Part shown: in pieces, positions 48,540 to 56,265 of the stretch
How positions within the stretch are numbered: position 1 is the first letter of the stretch
Layout of the letters: every line of letters starts with the position of its first letter
NCBI GenBank assembly: GCA_021791655.1
Contig: JAJYWD010000004.1
Location: 1-56,265, forward strand
DNA length: 56,265 nt
From: Nanobdellota archaeon
GTDB taxonomy: Archaea; Nanobdellota; Nanobdellia; Parvarchaeales; Parvarchaeaceae
Direction of reading: 5' to 3'
Notes under the pieces: generated by a model
Databases searched by the model: none
What the model was told of the DNA's origin: nothing
What the model saw: only the letters and a program-made list of their open reading frames with translations
Made by a program: the position numbers and the translations under genes

Positions 48540-48837
48540 ACTTTGTACTGCTCTAGCACCAGAAGTCTTCCTAAGCCAATAGCATGAAAACAACAAGAAC
48601 TTCAGGCATCCACAATTTCTGCCGTCGTACCAGATAACTTTAAGGCAGGTGCGTCTGGCAATGTGCGGGATCGCTAAATCCATCCTGCCGTAATCTACTT
48701 TCTGTTTTTCCTGCTCCTCATGTATCTTCTTATATAAAACGCGCTTAGCGGTACCAAATTTATAGCTGCCAAGGTTGCAATTATAAATACTTAACTTCTT
48801 CTCCCCTTTGTGGGTTCTTAATCATACGATTAAATAG

Positions 48838-50550
48838 ATGGAAATTTTAAGTCTGCATATGGAGGAGGACACAGAAATCAAGAAAATAGCCCTCAAGAAC
48901 GCCATGGAGCACGGCGGCAGGGCGGAAGACGGTGCGATTCTTTCTAAGGTTATAGGTGCCGACAAGTCGGTTTTGAAGGATTTGAAGACGCTGCGTGCAA
49001 AAGTAAAAGAAATGGTGAATTACGTCAATGGTTTATCGGATGCGCAGCGAGCGGAAGAAGCAGAAGAACTGGGGGTAAACATTGCAACCTCCGCCAAGGC
49101 GGAACCCAAGGCCGAATTAAAAGATCTGCCCAATGTGAAGGGGAAAGTCGTTCTAAGACTGCCGCCCGAGCCGTCCGGCTTTATGCATCTCGGGCACGCC
49201 ATATCTGGGATGATAAACTTTCTGTACAAGGAGAAGTACAACGGTAAACTCTGGCTCAGATTCGAGGATACGAACCCGGTGCGGGGATATCAGAATTTTA
49301 TAGACGACTTCAAGAGCGGTTATTCATGGCTGGGCATAAAATGGGACGAAGAAAAGTTCATAACCGATGACATGATAAAAATTTACGACTATGCGGAGAA
49401 ACTTCTAAAAGAAGGCAAGCTATACGCGTGCTCCTGTCCCGAAGAAGATATTAAAAAGAACCGAGCCGGCGGCACCCAGTGCGCGTGTAGGAATCGCCCC
49501 GTGGACGAGAATCTTGAGCTGTTTGATTTGGCAAAGCGCGGGAAAAAAGAGCCGAAGAGTATGGTGATAAGGCTTGTCGGTGACATGAAGAGCAACAATT
49601 ACAGGTTCAGGGACCCGAACATGTTCAGGATTGTTCGGACCGATTACAAGCCGTTCCATCTGTGGCCGACTTACTATTTTGCAAACGTGGTTGAGGACTA
49701 CCTGTGCGGCGTTACCCACATACTTCGTTCAAATGAATTCGATCCCTTTGTGCAGTCCTATCTTAGGAAGCTGCTTGAATTTTACGAACCGATCACGGTA
49801 CAGTTCTCGCGCTATAATTTCAAGGGAGTCCCTTTTTCAAAGCGTGTGCAGCGTCGTCTTATAAGCGAAGGCAAGATAAAGGATTATAACGATTTACGCC
49901 TGCCCACCATAAAGGCGATAAGGAGGCGTGGCATACAGCCGGAAGCGATAAAAGAATTCACACTGCGCGTCGGATACTCGGGGAGCAAGCACGAGTATAC
50001 ATGGGACTTGCTGTTAACTCTCAACAGACGTCTTATAGACGAAAGGGCAAGGCGCATGTTTTTCGTACCGGATCCGATAAGGCTGGAAGTGTCGGGTCCT
50101 AATCCCGGCGAGGTGCGTTTGCTTAACCACCCCTCCTCGGACCGGGGTAGCAGGATATTGAAGGTAAGTAATGTGTTTTTCGTCGATAGAAACGACTTTT
50201 CTGAGATAAACGGGGGTGACATCATTCGTCTTAAAGATCTGTTTTCCATAAAAGTGAATAAAAAAGAGGATAATGCACTGAAAGCAGAAGTGTACTCCGA
50301 AAAGCGTGTAGGCGCTGAGAAAATAATACAGTGGGTTTCATCCGATAATACTACCATCAAGGTGCAGGTAATCGGTGAATTGCTTAATCCTGACAAAACA
50401 TTCAATGAGAACAGTCTTATGGTAAAGGAAGGCTTTGCAGAAAAGACAGTGGAACTTTTGAATGAAGGAGACATAATACAGTTCGAGAGATTTGGCTTTT
50501 GTAGGCTGGACAATAAGGCTGGCATGGAGTTCATTTTTATAAGTCGCTAA
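48838..50550 (+). CDS. gltX: Glutamyl-tRNA synthetase (archaeal type)
   Basis: VVLRLPPEPSGFMHLGHAISGMINFLYKEKYNGKLWLRFEDTNP; FSRYNFKGVPFSKR. Confidence 0.93.
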   Translation: MEILSLHMEEDTEIKKIALKNAMEHGGRAEDGAILSKVIGADKSVLKDLKTLRAKVKEMVNYVNGLSDAQRAEEAEELGVNIATSAKAEPKAELKDLPNVKGKVVLRLPPEPSGFMHLGHAISGMINFLYKEKYNGKLWLRFEDTNPVRGYQNFIDDFKSGYSWLGIKWDEEKFITDDMIKIYDYAEKLLKEGKLYACSCPEEDIKKNRAGGTQCACRNRPVDENLELFDLAKRGKKEPKSMVIRLVGDMKSNNYRFRDPNMFRIVRTDYKPFHLWPTYYFANVVEDYLCGVTHILRSNEFDPFVQSYLRKLLEFYEPITVQFSRYNFKGVPFSKRVQRRLISEGKIKDYNDLRLPTIKAIRRRGIQPEAIKEFTLRVGYSGSKHEYTWDLLLTLNRRLIDERARRMFFVPDPIRLEVSGPNPGEVRLLNHPSSDRGSRILKVSNVFFVDRNDFSEINGGDIIRLKDLFSIKVNKKEDNALKAEVYSEKRVGAEKIIQWVSSDNTTIKVQVIGELLNPDKTFNENSLMVKEGFAEKTVELLNEGDIIQFERFGFCRLDNKAGMEFIFISR

Positions 50551-50590
50551 GCCTTTGATGAAGTAATTCGAAAATACGCTATTATCTAAT

Positions 50591-50806
50591 TTATATAACG
50601 ATTTGATTCTGGTCTGCCCACTCAAGGAGCTTTATGAGATCACCAAGTTTGTACTTGCGGGCCTCGTCCGGTATGCTTTCCAGTATCCTGTCGAGCCCAG
50701 GTATATAGCCCCTTATCGCGCTTGGCACTACGGCGTACGCTTTGACTAGTGACGTAAGTATGACTTCAGCATCCTGCGGAGATATATCGGTTCCTGCAAA
50801 TCCCAT
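50591..50806 (-). CDS. UPF0147-like small protein
   Basis: VPSAIRGYIPGLDRILESIPDEARKYKLGDLIKLLEWADQNQ. Confidence 0.6.
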   Translation of the reverse strand: MGFAGTDISPQDAEVILTSLVKAYAVVPSAIRGYIPGLDRILESIPDEARKYKLGDLIKLLEWADQNQIVI

Positions 50807-50817
50807 AATACACGTGG

Positions 50818-51042
50818 TCAGTAGTACTTATAATACTTGCCCATTTTCGATGCTAGGACACCAATTCCAAAAACCACCAGACCCACCGCAATCAGTATAA
50901 CCGATATTATAAATGGGTCGATTGAAACAGCTCCGTACGCAGAAGATATATTATTGCTAAGGTACGGCACATCCAAACTCAGCACGGGTATTACGCCCAA
51001 AGCCACTATTATAAGTCCGATTACAACCAACAGCTTTATCAT
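50818..51042 (-). CDS. Small two-TM membrane protein
   Basis: 74 aa with two hydrophobic segments. Confidence 0.5.
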   Translation of the reverse strand: MIKLLVVIGLIIVALGVIPVLSLDVPYLSNNISSAYGAVSIDPFIISVILIAVGLVVFGIGVLASKMGKYYKYY

Positions 51043-51111
51043 ATTATTTATTATCCGTATCCTAATTTAACCTTTCTTTACCCTTTTATAAGAGGCGTAT
51101 CATTATTTGTT

Positions 51112-51618
51112 ATGTTCAAAAAGAAATGCTCGTTCTGCGATCAGGAAATCGACAAATCGTGGAATTATTGTCCCAAGTGTGGCGCAATGCTTAAACCCGG
51201 AATGCAGCCCAATGCGCAGGACATAAATAAGATCATGCAAAAAGTCATACCGTCTCTTATGGGCAGCATACTGGGCGGTGGTATGAACACCATTTTCGGC
51301 GGAGGAAACACGGGTTTCGGCGGCCCAAGAAGAAGCAATGAAAAGGCGTTTAATGAGGCAGCACCGAAGGTCGACGAAGTTATGGAACCCGAAGACTTAG
51401 TTTCTATAAGTGGCGGGGTTATAACGCATGCGATTCATCTGCCAGGCGTGAAATCAAGAGACGATGTGACCGTGAGGAAACTTGGCAGCTCGATAGAGAT
51501 AAGGGCTCTCGCTGGTAAAAGACTGTACATGAAAATAATAAACAGAGAAAGCGGAGAGAATGTAATGTCAGAAGATTTTAATGACGGAGATTTGGTTATA
51601 ACATTAAAGAAAAAATAA
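51112..51618 (+). CDS. Zinc-ribbon plus Hsp20/CS-like domain protein
   Basis: CSFCDQEIDKSWNYCPKCGAMLKPG; C-terminal THAIHLPGVKSRDDVTVRKLGSSIEIRALAGKRLYMKII. Confidence 0.65.
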   Translation: MFKKKCSFCDQEIDKSWNYCPKCGAMLKPGMQPNAQDINKIMQKVIPSLMGSILGGGMNTIFGGGNTGFGGPRRSNEKAFNEAAPKVDEVMEPEDLVSISGGVITHAIHLPGVKSRDDVTVRKLGSSIEIRALAGKRLYMKIINRESGENVMSEDFNDGDLVITLKKK

Positions 51619-51666
51619 ACAAGAAAAATTAAAATAAAAGAAATAAAAAGTGGTTTATCTCAGTTT

Positions 51667-51807
51667 TTACTCGCCGTCGCCAGTGTCTTCTTCGTCGCTA
51701 AGGTCTTCGTCCTCTTCGAATTCGTCGTCATTCTCTCCTACGCCCTCTCCCTCTTCGAGGTTGTCGTCGTCCTCAGCCTTTTCCTTTTTCAAAGCCTTTT
51801 TCGCCAT
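51667..51807 (-). CDS. Small highly acidic protein
   Basis: MAKKALKKEKAEDDDNLEEGEGVGENDDEFEEDEDLSDEEDTGDGE*. Confidence 0.55.
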   Translation of the reverse strand: MAKKALKKEKAEDDDNLEEGEGVGENDDEFEEDEDLSDEEDTGDGE

Positions 51808-51957
51808 ATTTTCACCTGGATGTACGCACATGTGTTTTTTTACGCGCGTGCATCTTATCCTTAAGAAGAGTTGTGCCATTTATAAAGCTTTTGCACGCTT
51901 TGCCGTTGCGACGTGCGTTTATAATCTATATATTATATATTATACAAAGGATTTTGT

Positions 51958-52260
51958 ATGCTATCGAAGCACAACAAATACGCGTTCATTGAGGATTACC
52001 GCGCCCTCGCCCAGCTGTCAGAGGCCTCCTTTGACACCGACAAGCGACTATCCGACAGGTATGCATACATAGCAAAGAAGATTTTCCTGTCCCAGCGGTT
52101 AAATCTGAGAAAAAATGAAAAGGCTTTAATATGCAAGAAGTGCAATAAGATACTTATACCCGGAAAAAGCTGCAGTGTACGCATCGAAAGGGGTTCGGTA
52201 AAGCGTATATGCCTTAATTGTGGGTCGGATAAGAATACTGTGTATGGTAAGAGCATTTGA
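51958..52260 (+). CDS. rnp4: RNase P protein component Rpp21/Rnp4
   Basis: AYIAKKIFLSQRLNLRKNEKALICKKCNKILIPGKSCSVRIERGSVKRICLNCG. Confidence 0.8.
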   Translation: MLSKHNKYAFIEDYRALAQLSEASFDTDKRLSDRYAYIAKKIFLSQRLNLRKNEKALICKKCNKILIPGKSCSVRIERGSVKRICLNCGSDKNTVYGKSI

Positions 52261-52675
52261 CGTCGATCAGGACAAGCTGGTTCACGCTTTGGCAAAAGAG
52301 CTTAAGGATTCTAAGATACTAGTGGCCGTGCCGTGGGCTAAATTCGTGAAGACTGGCGTTTCCAGGGACCGTCCACCGGCTACGGACGCTTGGTGGTATG
52401 ACAGGGGGGCCAGCATTTTGAGGCACTTTTATACCGACAACAAACCGATGGGGGTCGGCCGTTTGCGCAGGGTTTACGGGGACAAGGAAAAGAACAGGTA
52501 CAGTGGCAGACATTTTAAGCCGGCCGGCGGTGCTGCAATAAGAAAAATACTGCAGCAGCTGGAGAACGGCGCCCTTATCAAGAAGATAAAAGTGGAGAAC
52601 CATTTTGGCAGGCGGATAACCCCGAAGGGGGTTTCATTCGTCGATAATGCCGCTAAAAAACTCGGTAACATATGA
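52244..52675 (+). CDS. rps19e: 30S ribosomal protein eS19
   Basis: WAKFVKTGVSRDRPPATDAWWYDRGASILRHFYTDNKPMGVGRLRRVYG. Confidence 0.92.
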   Translation: MVRAFDVDQDKLVHALAKELKDSKILVAVPWAKFVKTGVSRDRPPATDAWWYDRGASILRHFYTDNKPMGVGRLRRVYGDKEKNRYSGRHFKPAGGAAIRKILQQLENGALIKKIKVENHFGRRITPKGVSFVDNAAKKLGNI

Positions 52676-52977
52676 GCATGCAATTTGATCAGATGCCATC
52701 GGATGAGATGGAGCAAAGAAAAAGGTTCGAAAAGGCACGTCAGGAGATACTCGTCAAATACCTCACCAAGGAAGCGAGAGAGCGATTGGCCACACTGAGG
52801 TACGCCCATCCAGATCTTGCAGTTTCGGTGGAAAGCATGATAATACAATCCGCAGTAGCGAATCAAATAAAAGGCGTTATAGACGACAAAAAGCTGAAAG
52901 AGCTGCTCACCGCCATAAACGAAAGCAAGAACGAGAGCAGAGTGAACATAAAGAGGGATACGAATGAGCCGCAATAA
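52672..52977 (+). CDS. PDCD5-like DNA-binding protein
   Basis: ILVKYLTKEARERLATLRYAHPDLAVSVESMIIQ. Confidence 0.85.
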   Translation: MSMQFDQMPSDEMEQRKRFEKARQEILVKYLTKEARERLATLRYAHPDLAVSVESMIIQSAVANQIKGVIDDKKLKELLTAINESKNESRVNIKRDTNEPQ

Positions 52978-53110
52978 GTCCGCCTTCAATAAGAGGGCAC
53001 TGATAAAAAGGGCGAGAAGGAGCAGCAGGCCGCCGGTTTTTGCGCAACTCAGGAAATACGGCACCAGACGAATAGATAGGTCTAGGCTTAACAGGAACGT
53101 GGGCAGGTAA
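52964..53110 (+). CDS. rpl39e: 50S ribosomal protein eL39
   Basis: Manual translation: MSRNKSAFNKRALIKRARRSSRPPVFAQLRKYGTRRIDRSRLNRNVGR*. Confidence 0.88.
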   Translation: MSRNKSAFNKRALIKRARRSSRPPVFAQLRKYGTRRIDRSRLNRNVGR

Positions 53111-53111
53111 T

Positions 53112-53375
53112 ATGGCTGAGCAGAGAATAATGACAATAGGTCTAAGGGGTGCGCTGGAAAAGGGCCCCAGATACAAGAGAGCGGCGTACGCATCCAAGTT
53201 TGTTAGGAGTTTTGTTAAAAAGCACATGAAAGCAAAGGACGTGCGCATCGAAACTGCTGTAAATGACATGCTGTTTAAGAATGGTATGAAGAATCCACCG
53301 TCTAAGATAAGAGTGTCATGTTCGAAGGACGACAAGAACGTCGTAAGGGTGAGTATTGTAAAGGTTACGGGGTAG
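53112..53375 (+). CDS. rpl31e: 50S ribosomal protein eL31
   Basis: GLRGALEKGPRYKRAAYASKFVRSFVKKHMKAKDVRIETAVNDMLFKNGMKNPPSKIRV. Confidence 0.9.
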   Translation: MAEQRIMTIGLRGALEKGPRYKRAAYASKFVRSFVKKHMKAKDVRIETAVNDMLFKNGMKNPPSKIRVSCSKDDKNVVRVSIVKVTG

Positions 53376-53382
53376 GCAAAAC

Positions 53383-53823
53383 ATGCAGAACAACACGACC
53401 GGAGACGAGGAGGACTTGAGCAGGAAACTTTTAGAACTCGAATACATAAGACGAGAACTCGAAAATTACATAGGCGCCCTCGGTTCTCTGCAGATCGCGC
53501 AGGAATCTTTTGGTACGGCCCTGGTCGGGATGGATAAGCTCGGTGCATCCGGGAAGGAAATCCTGGTGCCGTACGGTCAAGACATCTTTTTCCCCGGGAC
53601 CATAACAGACACTGCTAATGCATTTATCGGGCTGGGAAACAACGTATTCCGTAAGCTTCCGGCAAGCGAAATAAAGGGGAAACTCAAAAAAGACTTGGAG
53701 GCAGTGACTTCCAACATCGAGAGAACCGCAGAAGTGATAAACAAGTTACAGGAACAGGGTAAAAGTATAGAAGAAGAAACGAATATAATTTACGAACGCT
53801 ATAGAAATGAAATGAAGCAGTAG
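53383..53823 (+). CDS. pfdA: Prefoldin alpha subunit
   Basis: Coiled-coil; LVPYGQDIFFPGTITDTANAFIGLGNNVF; downstream of eL31 and before ftsY, as is common in archaea. Confidence 0.8.
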   Translation: MQNNTTGDEEDLSRKLLELEYIRRELENYIGALGSLQIAQESFGTALVGMDKLGASGKEILVPYGQDIFFPGTITDTANAFIGLGNNVFRKLPASEIKGKLKKDLEAVTSNIERTAEVINKLQEQGKSIEEETNIIYERYRNEMKQ

Positions 53824-53897
53824 TTCCTGAAACTTTGGGTGTGCAAAGGCTACCACTTTCAATAAATAAGTGTTAGGCTACTGCAGAGTGAAATGAT

Positions 53898-54899
53898 ATG
53901 TTCGATGCGATAAGGAAAAAACTGAAAGATTCACTGACAACTCTACAGCAAACTTTTTCAAAGGTTGACAGATTAGAAAAAGAAGCAAAGGCAATAAGGC
54001 TGGAGGAAAGGCAGCCGGAGGAAGAGCGTGAGGAAGGGGTAAAGAGCCGCTCGCTTCTGAGACATAAGATCACAGAGAACGAAATATCTCGCGTTTACGG
54101 CATCATAAGTGACGCCATGCTGGAAAACGGTGTAGCTGCTTCGGTCTTGGAAGAAATCCATAAGGATCTTTTGATAAAGCTTCACGGGACCGAGGTGCCG
54201 GTTCTAGGCGTAAATAAAGCCATAGACATTGCTATCAGGGATTCGATTTTGTCGATATTGATAGAAGAACCAAAAGATAAATTGTTGGAGAAGATTAAGT
54301 CGAAAAAACCATATGTTATCCTTTTCATTGGGGTAAATGGCGCAGGCAAGACTACTACAATCGCTAAGGTCGCGAAATTCCTTATCGACAAAGGTCTCAA
54401 GCCGGTGGCAGCAGCCGGAGATACTTTCAGGGCAGCATCTATAGAGCAGCTGGAAATCCACTGCAGAAAACTCGGTATGGATATTGTCAAAAGCAAATAC
54501 GGTGCAGACCCGGCATCTGTCGCGTTCGATGCGATTAGCCACGCGAAGAAATCTAACTTAGATGTGGTCTTGATAGATACGGCCGGCAGGAGCGACATTA
54601 ACAAGAATCTAATAGAAGAACTAAAGAAACTTAAAAAAGTAAGCAAGCCAGACCTTACCATATTCGTGGGCGATGCGCTTACCGGGGCTGATGCTGTGAA
54701 CCAGGCGAAGATATTCGATGGCGACATCGGAATAGACGGGACAATCCTTTCGAAATCGGATGTGGATAAGAAGGGCGGCGCGGTGCTCTCAATTTCTTAC
54801 ATGACCAAAAAACCAATAATCTTTCTGGGTACAGGCCAGGGGTACGACGATCTTATCCCCTTCGATAAAAAGAAGACTGTAGAATTTATCCTTCCTTGA
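53898..54899 (+). CDS. ftsY: SRP receptor FtsY
   Basis: VILFIGVNGAGKTTTIAKVAKFLIDKGLKPVAAAGDTFRAASIEQLE; VVLIDTAGRSDINKNLIEELKKL; FVGDALTGADAV. Confidence 0.95.
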   Translation: MFDAIRKKLKDSLTTLQQTFSKVDRLEKEAKAIRLEERQPEEEREEGVKSRSLLRHKITENEISRVYGIISDAMLENGVAASVLEEIHKDLLIKLHGTEVPVLGVNKAIDIAIRDSILSILIEEPKDKLLEKIKSKKPYVILFIGVNGAGKTTTIAKVAKFLIDKGLKPVAAAGDTFRAASIEQLEIHCRKLGMDIVKSKYGADPASVAFDAISHAKKSNLDVVLIDTAGRSDINKNLIEELKKLKKVSKPDLTIFVGDALTGADAVNQAKIFDGDIGIDGTILSKSDVDKKGGAVLSISYMTKKPIIFLGTGQGYDDLIPFDKKKTVEFILP

Positions 54900-54921
54900 G
54901 GCAATCAATCTAGAATGTCCA

Positions 54922-55257
54922 TCACGGTAACTGGTACGAAATAGAATACGTGTCGCCGGATATGACAATTGCACTCGTACTGCTGAAATTATACTGCGGG
55001 AAGTAGGTGGAGCCAAAAATGCCAACTACGTCGGAAAAAAAGGCCGATGCGCCGCCGGTTGCACCCGAACCCTTTAGTGCCGTATACTGTTTTAGCAGGT
55101 TTTGGGATGTCCCGAGAGCAGCAGACGATGCGGTTTGTATGGCGTTGATGTTGGCATTGGTCACAAGGTTCGCATACTCAAAGTTGAACAATTCCAGAAC
55201 AGCCAATACCACCAACAGCAAAAAGAACAGCGTTACAAATTGTCCCTTTGCGTCCAT
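54922..55257 (-). CDS. Small secreted/membrane-anchored protein (pilin-like N-terminus)
   Basis: MDAKGQFVTLFFLLLVVLAVLELFNFEYANLVTNANINAIQ. Confidence 0.5.
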   Translation of the reverse strand: MDAKGQFVTLFFLLLVVLAVLELFNFEYANLVTNANINAIQTASSAALGTSQNLLKQYTALKGSGATGGASAFFSDVVGIFGSTYFPQYNFSSTSAIVISGDTYSISYQLP

Positions 55258-55321
55258 AGAATTTATAGTGATGCCAGAATTTATAAGTGGCGACTGAATA
55301 CTAATCTTAGCGTTTAATAAT

Positions 55322-56265
55322 ATGAGCGAAGAAAATACCGATCAAATAAACATGTTCAAAGAGCTTCTGTCCGACGGCAGTACGGACTCCATAAAGGAGT
55401 TCAACATTAAAAAGAGGATATTGACTGCGAAGTTACATCTCGATGTAGCACCCAAGAACAGTGAGATAATGGCTACGCTGTCCGAAGACGAGAGGGCCAC
55501 GTTCGGTCGCTTGCTAAGGTCAAAACCCATCAGAAACCTGTCCGGCGTGTCGGTTGTTACAGTCATGACAAAACCCTTCCCTTGTCCGCACGGAGTGTGT
55601 GTTTTCTGTCCAGGAGGCCCGCGTTACGGCACACCACAAAGTTATACCGGAAAAGAGCCAGCGGCGCGAAGGGCGTCTAGGAACCACTATGACCCGTACA
55701 GACAAGTCAGCGCAAGGCTGAAACATTACACATATCTCGGTTATCCGCCGGATAAAATTGAATTAATAGTGATAGGCGGAACCTTTACGACGCTACCTAA
55801 GGATTATATGCGTGCGTTTGTGACTGAACTTTATCGCGCACTTAACGACTTTCCAAGTTTTAATCAGCGAAAAGCCACGGGTACGTTGCAGGAGGAGAAA
55901 AATGAAAACGAACGCGCGAAAGCCAGATGCGTAGCCTTTGCTGTCGAGACAAAACCTGAGCGGTGCAAGGAAGAAGACATAAAGCTTTTGCTGGAACTCG
56001 GGGTCACAAGGGTAGAGATTGGCGTCCAGAGCCTTTTTGATGATGTCCTTAAATTCGCTAACAGGGGACACGATGTCAAGGACGTTGTCCAGGCCACGTC
56101 TTCTCTCAGACAAAACGGTTACAAGACGGGCTACCACATAATGCTCAATCTCCCGAAATCCGACATAGACCGGGATAAGGAGACCATCCGTAGAGTTTAT
56201 GAGGACGAAGACTTCATGCCAGATTCCCTGAAGATTTATCCAACGCTCGTGCTTGCGGGCACCGG
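55322..56265 (+). CDS. elp3: Elp3-type radical SAM/acetyltransferase, truncated by window end
   Basis: VMTKPFPCPHGVCVFCPGGPRYGTPQSYTGKEPAARRASRNHYDPYRQVSARLKHY; GGTFTTLPKDY; VEIGVQSL. Confidence 0.92.
   Translation, partial: MSEENTDQINMFKELLSDGSTDSIKEFNIKKRILTAKLHLDVAPKNSEIMATLSEDERATFGRLLRSKPIRNLSGVSVVTVMTKPFPCPHGVCVFCPGGPRYGTPQSYTGKEPAARRASRNHYDPYRQVSARLKHYTYLGYPPDKIELIVIGGTFTTLPKDYMRAFVTELYRALNDFPSFNQRKATGTLQEEKNENERAKARCVAFAVETKPERCKEEDIKLLLELGVTRVEIGVQSLFDDVLKFANRGHDVKDVVQATSSLRQNGYKTGYHIMLNLPKSDIDRDKETIRRVYEDEDFMPDSLKIYPTLVLAGT

Overview
This is a dense archaeal chromosomal window, probably from a DPANN / ARMAN-type (Micrarchaeota-like) genome. That placement is inferred from gene content: archaeal information-processing genes, class III signal-peptide proteins, short tRNA introns and very compact overlapping genes. 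Recognisable genes include proS, ileS, alaS, gltX, cbf5, TBP, rqcH, prs, tmk, ftsY, prefoldin alpha and beta, elp3, RNase P Rpp21, and many r-proteins (eS17, uL16/L10e, eL43, uL13, uS9, eS19, eL39, eL31). Rpo12/RpoP, Sec61-beta and eL39 are also present but fall below the supplied ORF-track cutoff. Five tRNAs or tRNA-like genes are visible, one with a 12-nt intron. The most unusual signals are: (1) cbf5 has exactly 12 nt with tandem in-frame stops inserted in its catalytic GTLDP motif, and removing them restores the motif; (2) two of five tRNAs lack the near-universal U55; (3) a LonB-like protein with substituted Ser/Lys dyad and degraded Walker motifs overlaps (ATGA) a membrane HExxH protein gene; (4) a modular family of pilin-like/LamG surface proteins has promoterless fragments scattered around the window; (5) decaying gene remnants (ppsA, nuoA, HAD hydrolase, TnpB elements) suggest ongoing genome reduction. 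All calls come from reading motifs by eye; no searches were run.
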